Of a stretch of 64,000 bases of DNA, positions 1-10,966 are shown piece by piece. Below the pieces are notes generated by a model that had not been told where the DNA came from, did no database searches, and was given only the letters and a program-made list of their open reading frames with translations. This DNA comes from Branchipolynoe longqiensis (taxonomy: Eukaryota; Annelida; Polychaeta; Phyllodocida; Polynoidae), in the NCBI GenBank assembly GCA_030323885.1, contig CM059187.1:89357121-89421120 (forward strand), written 5' to 3'. The translations under genes and the position numbers were made by a program. Positions within the stretch are counted from its first letter, which is position 1; every line of letters begins with the position of its first letter.

Positions 1-78
1 GTATGAGAAATTCTAATTCTACATACAGAACACTATCTGATTCTGTTCTCAGTAAACGGTAAGTAGTTCTAATATACT

Positions 79-380
79 GGACGCGGTGGCCCAATCAGTA
101 GAGAGCAGACTTTTTGAGTGGAAGGTCTGGAGTTAGAATCTCGGCCGACAATTAATACTTTTCGCTACCTAGTCTGGCGTTCGGCATTACTAGGATAGGG
201 CAAGGACTGGTTAGTTCAGTATCAGGAAAATGTGACTGAGTGGGATATTGGGTCATGGTGCCAACGGCCTGATCTCACGATGGGGTAGCACCATAAAGTC
301 ACCATGAGTGCGCACTGTCATAAGTCAGTACCCGTTCTAATATGCTCATAGATGTTGCTAGGATGGAACACCCAAACAAA
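79..380 (+). mobile_element. tRNA-headed SINE (family A)
   Basis: The head resembles a tRNA gene (A-box-like GCGGTGGCCCAATCAGTAGAG; diverged B box), followed by a body shared with many other copies (GGCAAGGACTGGTTAG, GGGATATTGGGTCATGGTG, CATAGATGTTGCTAGGA). Copies in both orientations are scattered across the window. Confidence 0.8.
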
Positions 381-399
381 GAAAAACAGTTCTCGTACT

Positions 400-1388
400 G
401 TACCTGATGCTGTGACCCCCCCCACCCCCCTGTGTGAGTGCCTCTAATCCTACATACACTTTACACTACCTGATCCTGTGACCTCCCCTGTGTGAGCCTC
501 TAATCCTACATACACTACACTACCTGATGCTGTGACCTCCCCTGTGTGAGTGTCTGTAACCCTACATACAGTACACTACCTGATGATGTGACCTCCCATG
601 TGTGAGTACCTCTAACCGTACATACAGTACACTACCTGATGCTGTGACCTCCCCTGTGTGAGTGTCTCTAACCCTACATACAGTACACTACCTGATGATG
701 TGACCTCCCATGTGTGAGTACCTCTAACCCTACATACAGGACACTACCTGATGCTGTGACCTCCCCTGTGTGAGTGTCTCTAACCCTACATACAGTGCAC
801 TACCTGATGCTGTGACCGCCCCTGTGTGAGTGTCTCTAACCCTACATACAGTACACTACCTGATGCTGTGACCTCCCCTGTGTGAGTGTCTCTAACCCTA
901 CATACAGTGCACTACCTGATGCTGTGAGTTCCCCTGTGTGAGTGTTCCTAACTCTACATACACTACACTACCTGATGCTGTGACTTCCCCTGTGTGAGTG
1001 TCTCTAACCCTACATACAGTGCACTACCTGATGCTGTGACCTCCCCTGTTTGAGTGTCTCTAACCCTACATACAGTACACTACCTGATGCTGTGACCGCC
1101 CCTGTGTGAGTGTCTCTAACCCTACATACAGTACACTACCTGAAGCTGTGACCTCCCCTGTGTGAGTGTATCTAACCCTACATACAGTACACTACCTGAT
1201 GCTGTGACCTCCCCTGTGTGAGTGTCTCTAACCCTACATACACTACACTACCTGATGGTGTGACTTCCCCTGTGTGAGTGTTCCTAACTCTACATACAGT
1301 ACACTACCTGATGCTGTGACCTCCCCTGTGTGAGTACCTCTAACCCTACATACAGTACACTACCTGATGCTGTGACCTCCCCTGTGTG
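400..1388. repeat. 56-57 bp satellite array, about 18 copies, carrying a splice-donor copy in each unit
   Basis: About 18 units; on the plus strand each reads roughly TACCTGATGCTGTGACCTCC, then CCTGTGTGAGTGTCTCTAAC, then CCTACATACAGTACAC. On the minus strand every unit contains ATCAG|GTAGTG, identical to the putative donor of STK11IP exon 20. The unit nearest the exon merges into coding sequence at 1388. Units near the left end are more diverged (C-run at 415-430). Confidence 0.92.
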
Positions 1389-1524
1389 CTGGTAGGCCAT
1401 TATGAAGCGCACCAAGGCTTCATTCTCACTGAACTCTGACTCGACGTCGTCCAACAGTTGTTTATGGATGTTGTCCAATGTGCCGACGTGGTTCTTTGTG
1501 ATTCCTTCCAGCTTAGACTGAGTG
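1364..1524 (-). CDS. STK11IP: STK11IP exon 20 (last exon in the window)
   Basis: Acceptor CTCATTCAG|C at 1524; encodes KNHVGTLDNIHKQLLDDVES and then ENEALVRFIMAYQ. Similarity to the human C-terminal helix region is weak, so placement rests on order, frame and splice signals. The donor is either ATCAG|GTAGTG (1364) or GGGGAG|GTCACA (1377). The 3' end of the exon and its donor form the unit of the satellite array at 400-1388. The remaining C-terminus lies off the left edge. Confidence 0.65.
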
Positions 1525-1784
1525 CTGAATGAGATTCTCTGTATGTGTACTGGAAATGGAATTGTCCAAGGTTAACGCGCTAAAACAATAATTTGGTATA
1601 TATCATCAGCTTTGACTTAAAGATACTGCATGAAAAAAAAATCCTATTAATATGTAATATTTGATCAATTAAAGAAAGGTGTACCTTTAAAATCTAAATT
1701 GAAGACAGATCTGGTAAGAGTGTTTCAGTTTCAACCACGTTTCTTTTTATATTTATATCACCTGGGCTAATCCTGTCGGGAGAG

Positions 1785-1827
1785 ATGGAGGGATGGAGGG
1801 ATTAAGGGATGAAGGGAGGGAAGGAGG

Positions 1828-1870
<43 letters not shown>

Positions 1871-1937
1871 GGAGGGAGGGAGGGAGGGGGGAGGGAGAAA
1901 TGGAAGGATGAAGGGAATAAGGGATAAAGGGAGGGGG

Positions 1938-1995
<58 letters not shown>

Positions 1996-2175
1996 AGGAG
2001 GGAGAGAGGCGGGAGAGGGAGAGAGGGATGGAAGGAGGGAGAGAGGCGGGAGAGAGGGAGAGAGGGGGGAAGGAGGGAAAGAGGCGGGAGAGAGGGAAGG
2101 AGGGAGAGAGGCGGGAGAGGGGGAGGGAGAGAAGGAGGGGGAGAGGGAGAGAGGAAGGGAGAGAGGGATGAAGAG
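1785..2175. repeat. purine-rich (GA)n/(GGGA)n microsatellite
   Basis: Long AG/GGGA-rich tract in the exon 19-20 intron of STK11IP. The open frames across it (120 and 175 codons) are low-complexity artefacts. Confidence 0.95.
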
Positions 2176-2367
2176 GACGAAAGGAATATTGGTGACTTCT
2201 ACGAGAGGTATGATGACGGTGTAGGAGGAAGAATGGGTGGGAATGGGGGGGGGGGGGAGCGGGACAGAAACATTACACATAACACACTAAGCTAAAAACC
2301 AGATAATCTATTGATATTCGAACTAGCACAGCGAATGAAGCAAAGCTTTGAATGATTACTTAACTGC

Positions 2368-2430
2368 CGCACGCACGCACGCACGCACGCACGCACACAC
2401 GCACGCACGCACGCACGCACCCACACAAAC
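2368..2430. repeat. (GCAC)n microsatellite
   Basis: ACGC/ACAC repeats that abut the donor side of STK11IP exon 19. Confidence 0.92.
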
Positions 2431-2434
2431 ACAC

Positions 2435-2620
2435 CAACCTGTGAACTGCTCGGTGAAGCGCTTACATCGCACCTCGTCCCGGATGAGGAGCAAGAAGCAA
2501 CCGACGTCTGGCCCAAACTCGAGACGCACAGTCTGGTACCCGAGCCCGATGTTCACGTAGCACAGGTCCCCGACTCGGTAAGACTGCAGCAGCTTCAGCC
2601 ACCGCTCGGGGGCGTCCACC
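2435..2620 (-). CDS. STK11IP: STK11IP exon 19
   Basis: Acceptor CGTGTCTGCAG|G; encodes VDAPERWLKLLQSYRVGDLC and then VRLEFGPDVGCFLLLIRDEV, aligned with human SWLQLTLAVPLQDLSGIEL and RLEWAAGAGRCVLLPRDA. Two donors are possible: GGTTG|GTGTGT (2435), whose phase fits exon 20, or ACAG|GTTGGT (2439), which does not fit the acceptors I can see. The downstream intron begins with an ACGC-type simple repeat. Confidence 0.85.
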
Positions 2621-2777
2621 CTGCAGACACGAGTGCACGGGTTACCACTTATATCACTGAACTCTTTTTTTTTTTGGTGGTAAATATGTTTATTTTGCTG
2701 AATAAGTCTTTTGTCGGTGCCGAAGCAGTGGTCTTCCAGCCATTTTTTCAATTCAGGGTTATTTACACTTCTTCAAA

Positions 2778-3270
2778 TTACTACATACAGTATATTTCAC
2801 GCATTACTTATTCAAATTCCAGATGTGACAAAGGTTACTGCTTAATCCAATTACTGAACGTATTACTTAATCCAATTCCAGATGTGACAAAGGTTACTGC
2901 TTAATCCAATTACGGAACTTATTACTTAATCCAATTCCAGATGTGACAAAGGTTACTGCTTAATCCAATTACTGAACTTATTACTTATTCAAATTCCAGA
3001 TGTGACAAAGGTTACTGCTTAATCCAATTACTGAACTTATTACTTATTCAAATTCCATATGCGACAAAGGTTACTGCTTAATCCAATTACTAAACTTGTT
3101 AATTATTAAAATTTCAGATGTGGCAAAGGTTACTACTTATTACAATTACTAAAATTAATACTTATTCAAATTCCTGATGTGACAAAAGTTACTCCCTATT
3201 CCGATTACCAAATTTATTACTTAATCCAGTTACAGATATGGCAAAAGATATTAATTAATCCAGTTAGTAA
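2778..3270. repeat. 58-bp minisatellite, about 8 copies
   Basis: Units contain CCAGATGTGACAAAGGTTAC followed by TGCTTAATCCAATTACTGAA. They diverge progressively toward 3270. Intronic, between STK11IP exons 19 and 18; unlike the exon-anchored arrays it does not include exon sequence. Confidence 0.9.
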
Positions 3271-3389
3271 AGCTTGACAACTTTGAACTGCTAATGTCCT
3301 AAATTGAAGATTGCAACGGTTCTGGCCATGATCATAATGTAGAAGTTGTCAAAAATAGTGGCAGTAGATGTTGTAAAAGATAGTAGTAG

Positions 3390-3661
3390 TGGTAAAATAG
3401 TAATAGTAGTAGTAGTAATAGTAGTGATAATAGTAGTAGAAGTAATAATAATAGTAGAAGTAATAATAATAGTAGTAGTAGTAATAGTAGTGATAATAGT
3501 AGTAGAAGTAGTAGTAATATTAGTAGTAGTAGTAATAGTAGTAATAGTGATAATAGTAGTAGAAGTAGTAGTAATATTAGAAGTAGTAGTAATAGTAATA
3601 GTAGTGATAGTAGTGATAATAGTAGAAGTAGCGATAATAGTAGTAGAAGTAGTAGTAATAG

Positions 3662-3759
<98 letters not shown>

Positions 3760-3806
3760 ATAATAATAATAATTGTTGTTGTTATTATTATTATTATCAG
3801 GTGAAA
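3390..3806. repeat. (AGT)n trinucleotide microsatellite
   Basis: Over 400 bp of TAG/AGT-type repeats, with a pure core at about 3663-3760. It lies just downstream of STK11IP exon 18. Confidence 0.95.
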
Positions 3807-3881
3807 TTTTGCTAGAAGATGTCTGTAGCAGTTATAATACTGTAGCTTTGTTAATTTGAGTTTCTTGTATTTTGGACTTAC

Positions 3882-3979
3882 TTTTCTGGTCCTGTGACTT
3901 TGAAGAAGTATATGAGATGAGACGAAATGAGGACTAACCCTGGCATCTCCTCGCCTTTGACATAGTGCCACAGTGCGCA
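3882..3979 (-). CDS. STK11IP: STK11IP exon 18
   Basis: Acceptor CATGTTTCAG|TGC, donor GAAAA|GTAAGT; 32 codons + 2 nt. Encodes CALWHYVKGEEMPGLVLISS and LIYFFKVTGPE, matching human CCLKVPVALAGHTGEFMCLVVVSDRRLYLLKVTG when read in order. This is a beta-strand-rich PH-like unit. Confidence 0.92.
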
Positions 3980-4660
3980 CTGAAACATGCATACAGGAAG
4001 CTACAACTTACAAGTCATGGCTGTAAGAGTAGGTGGTCCTCTATGGACAGTACAAAGATGAAGTTTCATTTCTGTGCGCAAAAATATAGCAAAGAAGAAA
4101 AAGATTTGATTGTCATTAATAATAACTTTAACAAATCTGTTTCCGAGATATAGAAACATGGTTACACTATGTCCTTGTTATAGAATAATGCTAATGCTAT
4201 CCTAAATAATTCATAGTAATACCACAGCAAAATGGCATTGTCTGAACATGAGTTCTTTCACACAAAATAAAAAATTATTCTGGATCATCAAATATCTACA
4301 AAAACAAAGAGAAATAAAATAATAATTAATTACGAAAACCCCACCAAAACAACTTATCTACGTCAGTAGCATTTCTTTAAATTCATTTAATTTATAAGCT
4401 TTTAAAATTAGGTAAATTTGTTAAAGAAAGTTAATGCTGTAAAGAGGTTTTGCGTTTCTGCCATATTATATTTTGAAATAAATATATGAAGTTGGTTGTT
4501 ATCAACCTTAGTTTAGTTTGAAGTCACTTGAATTACGAATGGCTAACTTTGGAAATATTTGAAGTGAAACCATACAAAATTAATGTTGGTATGCACGTCA
4601 AAATCTTGGTTCACATAAGCTTGGTTCATCAGTAACAATTTGGATTAAATTAACTAAGTA

Positions 4661-4853
4661 CAATAAAACCTCTCTAAATCGACCGACCATGGGACCGACA
4701 TTAAATGGTCCATTTAGGGAGGGGGTCAGTTTAGGGAGGTTTTTCTTATTGTTACAATGGTATTGTATAGGCGATCGTTTAGGACCCAAATAAAGCGATC
4801 GATATAGGGGAGTGGTTGATCTGTTGAGGTGGTCGGTTAGAGAGGTTTTCCTG
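4661..4853. mobile_element. pogo/Tigger-type MITE
   Basis: Terminal inverted repeats CAATAAAACCTCTCTAAATC / AGAGAGGTTTTCCTG, flanked by TA. One of five copies in the window; see 22819-22999 for the best-preserved ends. Confidence 0.75.
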
Positions 4854-5010
4854 TATTCCCTTCCATGCAGTAATGCATGTTTAATAAGTGCACAAAGTAG
4901 GATATATAGATACAAATCTCCGTAAGTATTATGGTTTTGAAAACTTGAGGCTTTCATCGCACTATGCAGCTTTAATTTTGTATGAAGGCTTCACCTCGCC
5001 GTACATTCTC

Positions 5011-5155
5011 AAGGCCCGGTCACATACACGTTAGTGGACGTAGTTGAACGTAATGGAGGCTAATGTAGTTGAACGTACCGGCATTCATACTTCTCCGGTA
5101 CGTTAGCCTCCACTACGTTCAACTACGTCCACTAATGTGTATATGACCGGGCCTT
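5011..5155. mobile_element. 145-bp palindromic MITE
   Basis: Starts AAGGCCCGGTCACATACACG and ends with its inverse, GACCGGGCCTT. The two arms (with GTAGTTGAACGTA and its complement) fold into an almost complete hairpin around 5085. No coding capacity. Confidence 0.85.
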
Positions 5156-5461
5156 CAGAGTATACTAGTGGGGAAGTAGGCACGACTGTCCAAGTTTAAT
5201 TAAAGTTGCATAGACCGATAAAAATATCAAATTTTCAAAACCAAAGCACTTATCTAGATATGAATCTACATATTCAACTTAGACACTTGCGCACTCATTA
5301 AACAGTTGTTGCTACATAGAAGGGAATACTAAGTCAACTTAACGGAACCTGTTACTGCTGAAGCCTATTTTTTAAATTTATTTAATTCAAATTTTCTTGG
5401 TACATTAGTTGTTTAAGGAGGGGAAATTTCAATCGTGGATGATTGGTCTTCCTCATTCCAC

Positions 5462-5617
5462 TGCTCCTTGCCTTATCCTAATAATGCCGAGCGCCTGGCT
5501 AGGAAGCGAAAGTATCAATTTTTAAGTCATTGGGTTGACTCGACCAGAATTCGAACCCACGATCTATCTACCAACACGGGAGACGGACGCTCTAACTCAA
5601 TCGGCCATCCCGTCTGG
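5462..5617 (-). mobile_element. SINE family A, partial copy
   Basis: Head end with the tRNA-like region (GGCCGATTGAGTTAGAGCGT on the minus strand) and part of the body; the tail is missing. It is inserted among copies of the TTAA MITE family. Confidence 0.75.
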
Positions 5618-5831
5618 TTATGGGGTTAGCTATGGGGGTTAGAGTTTTGCCTAAATTAATTTGGAATATTTACACTTCAAATATCTCCTAAGTTAATCAT
5701 TTTAAAGCAAAGTTGCTTCAGATTAAAGTAACGTAGATTATAATGATCAACCTAATATATTTTTATCTCAGAAAATGATAGAAACTCAAAACCATCGGAC
5801 TGTGAAACTTTAATGCAACTAACTGGCTCAC

Positions 5832-7014
5832 CCTATTGACGAGCAGCAGGTCTTCGTCGTCATGGTTACAGACGGCCATCATCAAGTAGAGCTTGAGGCG
5901 GTGGTCGATCTGTGCAAAGTCTGTGTGAGAGAACCGCACCAGCCCGAGGTCCTCACCGACACGTGACCTCACTCCGCCGCGGCCACCAGGTGGCGTGCGC
6001 ACCACGACGGCACTGCCAGCATTGAGGCCTGGGGCTGGGGTTCTCGCCGGTTGGAAATTACTTTGTGTCTGTGTGATGGGGCTGTTGTGGGTGCAAAGTG
6101 GGGTGCTTGCCCCTCCGCAGCTGTCAAAGGTGCCCATCACCACCGTCACACCATCCGCAGTATCGTCACCATTCACCTCTTCCTCTGCATCATCAACGTC
6201 ATCATCACCTTCATCGTCGATGTTGGTGGCGCCACTGGTGCTTCCCCACGCATCGAGGATGCTCTTCTCATAGACGCTGGACACCATACTTGACAGCGTC
6301 TTGTTGTTCAAAGAGTCGGCCAGACTCAGCTCGGCTTCACGGAAGGCGTCGCTCAGGTCCTGCCCTTCACGGAGGACTTCCAAACTGCCCCGATGGGGCA
6401 GCATTCCGCTAGCGACCTGGTCAAGCGTCTCGCGGCTGCAGCAGGCCGAGTCAAGCACAGTGATGCTGCTCTGGCTGGGGTTGGAGATGAGTGTGATGTC
6501 ACTGTCCTGCGACGGTACTGCACACACTAACATTCCACAGGAAGCCGGCTGCTGACTCAGCACTAGGATGTCGCTGCCACCCGAGTCCTGCCGTTTCCGG
6601 TAGCTGCTGCGGCCAAGCTCCTGACTCGAGTGGTTTCGGTGGACAACGGTTGCGGTGCGCTTCTCAAATGCGAAGCCCTTACTGGAGCTTCCTTGTTGCT
6701 GGGGTCGCTGAGCGTACAAGGATATATCAGAGGCGGAATGCGACATGCAGAGCGTCTTCAGGGTCGGCTTACCCACAGAGCCGCCAGGTATCGTGGTGCT
6801 AGACTCTGACAAAGCCAGTACCTGGATGTCGCTGAGGTCGCTCTGCTCATCGGCCGTGGTGAAGGCGGACTGCGAGGACTGAGGGCTCACAACCGACGAG
6901 CCAGTCTTGGGCGACATGAATGTCGACGGCTCCATCGCCGAGTGGAAGGACGCCGTGTCCTGCGTCGACTGTAACGAGCTGACCACCGATTGGTTCTTAC
7001 CGGCGTCGTAACTC
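5832..7014 (-). CDS. STK11IP: STK11IP exon 17 (large Ser-rich exon)
   Basis: Acceptor ATAATTGCAG|G, donor AATAGG|GTGAGC; 1 nt + 394 codons. Most of it is Ser/Gln-rich and poorly conserved, with recurrent SDI-x-x-L motifs (DLSDIQVLAL, GGSDILVLSQ, DSDITLIS) and an acidic run near codon 270. It ends with FAQIDHRLKLYLMMAV, matching human LRSVDHRLRLFLDVEV. The human linker here is much shorter. Confidence 0.92.
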
Positions 7015-7090
7015 CTGCAATTATTTTTTAATTATATAGGCCCGTCTCACACATGTGTACATCGTTCTGAAATTTAAATCTGGTTTGAAT

Positions 7091-7404
7091 AAGGTTGGTT
7101 GGTTGTTTTACGTCCTGGCAACATCACAGGTCATAACAGAACGAGTAACAACTTGTGACTGTGCACTCATGGCGACTTTATAGTGCTGTCCCACTGGGAG
7201 ATGAGGTCCCCAGCACTATGACCTGATATCCCACAGTCACATTATCCTGACACTGAGCCAACCAGTCCTTGGCCTATCCTAATAATGCCAGGCAGCGACA
7301 AGTACCAATTTTGTAAGTCATTGGCTTGACTCGACCAGGAATTGAACTCCTGACATTCCGCACGGGAGGTCTGCGCTCCACCGATTCGGCCATCTCGTCC
7401 GGTT
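7091..7404 (-). mobile_element. SINE family A
   Basis: Full-length copy in the orientation of STK11IP: tRNA-like head at 7404, tail with GGTTGGTTG-type repeats at 7091. It sits about 80 bp upstream of exon 17, in the intron. Confidence 0.82.
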
Positions 7405-7414
7405 ACGTGAATAA

Positions 7415-8460
7415 GGCATTTGTTGCCGAAACGGCGTAAAATCACCATCAACCAATCAAGTTACATGGAGCAATTAAATTTTTTTATATATATCATATAT
7501 ATACTTCATACATTCGTTGATTAAGGAGAGTAAATTTCACTTGAAGACAACAAAATAATAGAATTGTCCTTAATAATAAATCAAGAGTTCTACTCATCAC
7601 TCCATGGCGCCACATGGTGTCTGTTCATCAAACTACTTAAACCTCAAAACAAATAGCTCTTTTACACATTTATTGATTAAACAGTATTATTTATATACTT
7701 ATGCTATACAGAACACAACTCAATATACATAGTTGGATGAGATATCCTCTGTCTGGTCAGAATTTCTCCTCACTGGAGGCAGAAAGGTGGGCCCGTGGGA
7801 GCATGCGGGCGAACCCGAGGGGCAGTGGTCTGCTTGGCAGCATCGGGGCTGGTGTCCAGGTGCCTCAGTATGCTGGACAGTAATACAAAGGAGCAGCAGG
7901 GCAGGGGAGGTAAACACTACTGACTCACTCCCGTCTAAATAGCACTGGCGTAACAAGTTACATAATTTATTATGCGAATATTATTTGATGACGGAGCCTT
8001 GTATTATCCACGGTTAGGATAATACAATTCTGGTAGTTCGGTGGGGACTATTATTATATTATAAACTTACTGGTTATTTGGGACTTGCAAGTATTCAACT
8101 GTACCATTCACTCTACAATGCTGATATCTGTCATGGACACACACATATTCAACTGTACCATTCATTGTACCATATCCATATCTACGTTACGTTGCTTCTG
8201 CTGTCTTCTTTTGCTCCCTCCCACCGTTTGTGGTGGAGTAGCTATGGTTAACCATCCCCAGTCTGCTGCCTGGCTGCAGCCACACTGCTCCGGGGAGCGC
8301 AACAGCACCCACACATCACTTTTGCGCTGCTGCTCACCACTTGTCATTCAAATTTTGATTTTAAATAAAGGGTACGGCATTTTTGGTAGGTGCCCCCAGA
8401 GAACTTCTCATCAAAAATGTGCCTTCTCTTTCTCTCACTTAGCAGTTAAATAATACATCT
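7415..8460. other. intron sequence with no recognised feature
   Basis: AT-rich intron of STK11IP. There is one short direct repeat (ATTCAACTGTACCATTCA at about 8093 and 8147). I found no conserved exon. Confidence 0.5.
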
Positions 8461-9002
8461 TGAAAATGTTTATTGGGTCTTCTGCATTCCACTGCTCATC
8501 GAGCTTTCCTAGAAATGCCGAGCACCAGGCTAGGTAGTGACAAGCACCAATTTTGTAAGAGTTGACTCGGCCGAGGATCGATCCTACAATCAGGGATGAA
8601 AGTGGTCTCCGGCTAAAATCGCGGAAATCAGGCCACCAACGGCAAATTTACGCGATAACACGGATCTTCTCCCATAGACTTAGCACTGTCAGGGATTCGC
8701 GGAGAAATACCGGGAGGCAGTTTTCAACTAACATTGTTGTGACTGTATTATCGCCCATACCGGACTCGCTCTTGTTTGGGTTTGATGTTCTCGCAACATC
8801 TAAGGTCATTTAAAAATGGGTTTCGAACTCCCCCAAGTGGTGTCATATACATATCATTTTTGTTAATGCTTAAAGGGAGGAGATATTCGTCGCCGGGAAA
8901 ACAAACGAACTCAGAATAGTTCAGATGTGTGCCACAGGGGTGGTGCATGCTTAGTACTGAACTTTTCCACTTGGTGGTGCACAAGAGAGTGACCTAGATT
9001 GT

Positions 9003-10342
9003 TGTGCTGGGTGAGTGGAGAGAAGGGAGGGTAATACTGAGGTATTTTCAATCTTCTTTAGAGTAGTGCAATGAGGAAATATATTTGCATAATGTAAAAT
9101 ATATGTTAGTACAATTACATTGCATAATTCAATGAGAAACAGATATAGATGAAAAACTTTTTTTGTTGTTGAATGTAAAAAGTGTTCTGCAGTGAGTGAG
9201 GTTTGAACCCACACCACCAAACAACTTCAGATTACAAGTCCAACACTCTAACCACTAGGCCACAGAGACCACACATGTTTAGTACTCTCAGTTCAGGCTA
9301 TTTGTGAATACACGATGCCACGGTTTGGCCATATATGGGCATGTCCTAATTTCGCGACAACGAGGCCACTTCTTTTTGTTTTGTTTACACTCGGCGATTC
9401 GACGCCGATCTAGCTGCTACGTTAATATCGCTTGGAATTTAAGGTTAATTTAATTAAATTTCATTATTTGACTATGTAATTCTGTTAAATATGATTGCAT
9501 TAAAGCGAGTTCAGCATTGGCCGAATGCATGTGCGAGACTGACTTCCGGTCGTCTGCGTCGGGATAAACAAAGCTAAGTTTGAGCGCAAACTCAGTGCAT
9601 TGTCAATGGCAGTGAGCAATCTTCTTACAGAAAAAGTGAAATATCTCTAAAACCAAACCACCTAGAGACAATTCGTTTGGCACACATATAGAAAACATGT
9701 TTACCAAGAAGATTATATTAAACTGATACGGTTAGGGTTCTGGATTTCTATTAATTTTGAATAAAACTAACGTTTCACACTGCGTCCCCTGTCAACTCAA
9801 TGGCTGTGCTGTGAGCAATCTTCTTACAGAAAAAGTGAAATATCTCTAAAACCATACCACCTAGAAACAAATCGATTGGTACACATATAGAAAACATGTT
9901 TACCAAGAAGATTATATTAGATTGAGATGGTTAGGCAAAATTAGGGTTCTGGATTTCTATTAATTTTGAATAAAACTAACGTTTTGCACTGCGCGAGGCC
10001 ACGGGTGTTTTGACCATCCCTTGTATATGTGACGTCCTATACACAAATAGCCTGAACTGAGACTATTAGTTATGTGTGGTCTCTGTGGCCTAGTGGTTAG
10101 AGTGTTGGACTTGTAATCTGAAGTTGTTTGGTGGTGTGGGTTCAAACTCCATCCACAGCAGAACCTTTTTTACATTCATCAACAAAAAAACGTTTTTCAT
10201 CTATATCTGTTTCTCATTGAATTATGCAATGTAATTGTACTAACATATATTTTACATTACACAAATATATTTCCTGATTGAACTACTCTAAAGAAGATTG
10301 AAAATACCCCAGTTTTACTCTCCCTTCTCTCCACTCACCCAG
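9003..10342. mobile_element. 1.34-kb element with about 300-bp inverted-repeat arms and tRNA-like ends
   Basis: The arm at 9003-9300 is the reverse complement of about 10035-10342. Each arm holds a tRNA-derived segment (GTGGCCTAGTGGTTAGAGTG ... GGGTTCAAAC). The loop (9301-10034) holds two direct copies of a 170-bp unit beginning GTGAGCAATCTTCTTACAG (9612 and 9812). The same unit recurs on the opposite strand at 38098-39400. Either two SINE-like copies in opposite orientation or one composite foldback element. Confidence 0.7.
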
Positions 10343-10794
10343 CCATTTTAAAAACAACAGCTGCCAGCTAGTACCAGCCTCAGAACTGACCCACATCTGG
10401 TGGTGAAGTGGGTCCCCTACTCTCCCCACACATATTTGGTTCTTTAGACATAAAACCCAAACAAGGTTGTGCTTGGAGAGCATTTGTCGGAGTACGGTTC
10501 CCGTCGCCAGAGACCTATATCTGGCCCCTTTAAAGTTAGTAGGTAAATATAAATAATCGCGGAAATCCGCGAAACCACGGAGATCTTTCATCCCTGTACA
10601 ATGAGTCACATGCGATAGGACTCAATTAAGCAGTTCTGGCTTTTCGTTCAGAATGGCAAATAAAACAGTTAATACTTGACATTTCTGAACGTGGTCCTTG
10701 TGTTATTTTCCTTCAGACCGTTTTAGGCTACGATGTGGAGAAAATATGTGCACATGGAAGATATGTGTATAAAGCAGTAAGTATAAATACATAC

Positions 10795-10966
10795 ACTGGA
10801 GAGGTGGCGCGTTTCCATGGTGAGGTATAGTTGGACGATGTCGCTAAGGGATCCTTGAAGGAGCCGGCTGGGGTCTGGATGAGTTCCTGTTGCCTCTGGC
10901 CACTTTCACCCTTAATCAACATGTCACTGCCACAGAATGGGCATAGCGGCACCTCAGTTAGGTCAC
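10795..10966 (-). CDS. STK11IP: STK11IP exon 16 (second half of the zinc ribbon)
   Basis: Acceptor TCCATCCCTAG|GT, donor CCAGT|GTATGT; 2 nt + 56 codons + 2 nt. Encodes DLTEVPLCPFCGSDMLIKGE, matching human SPAVCPNCGSDHVVLL and completing the C-x2-C...C-x2-C ribbon. The acceptor and first exonic bases are repeated about ten more times immediately upstream of the exon in transcription order (10970-11705). Confidence 0.92.

Noticed and set aside
400..1388. CRISPR array
   Set aside because: Repeats are contiguous with no unique spacers, and the setting is an animal gene.
1753..2280. Long Ser/Pro/Leu-rich and Arg/Glu-rich frames on both strands
   Set aside because: They are translations of a (GA)n/(GGGA)n microsatellite with no complexity.
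3291..3992. 233-codon Thr-rich frame
   Set aside because: It is a reading of the AGT trinucleotide repeat. Only the 3882-3979 part is a real exon, and that is in a spliced frame.
5995..6555. Plus-strand frames over STK11IP exon 17
   Set aside because: Shadows of the real minus-strand exon, which has homology at its end.
10072..10160. Possible tRNA gene
   Set aside because: It has A- and B-box-like motifs but the stem pairing is poor and it is part of a repeated element present in several copies. It is a SINE head, not a functional tRNA.
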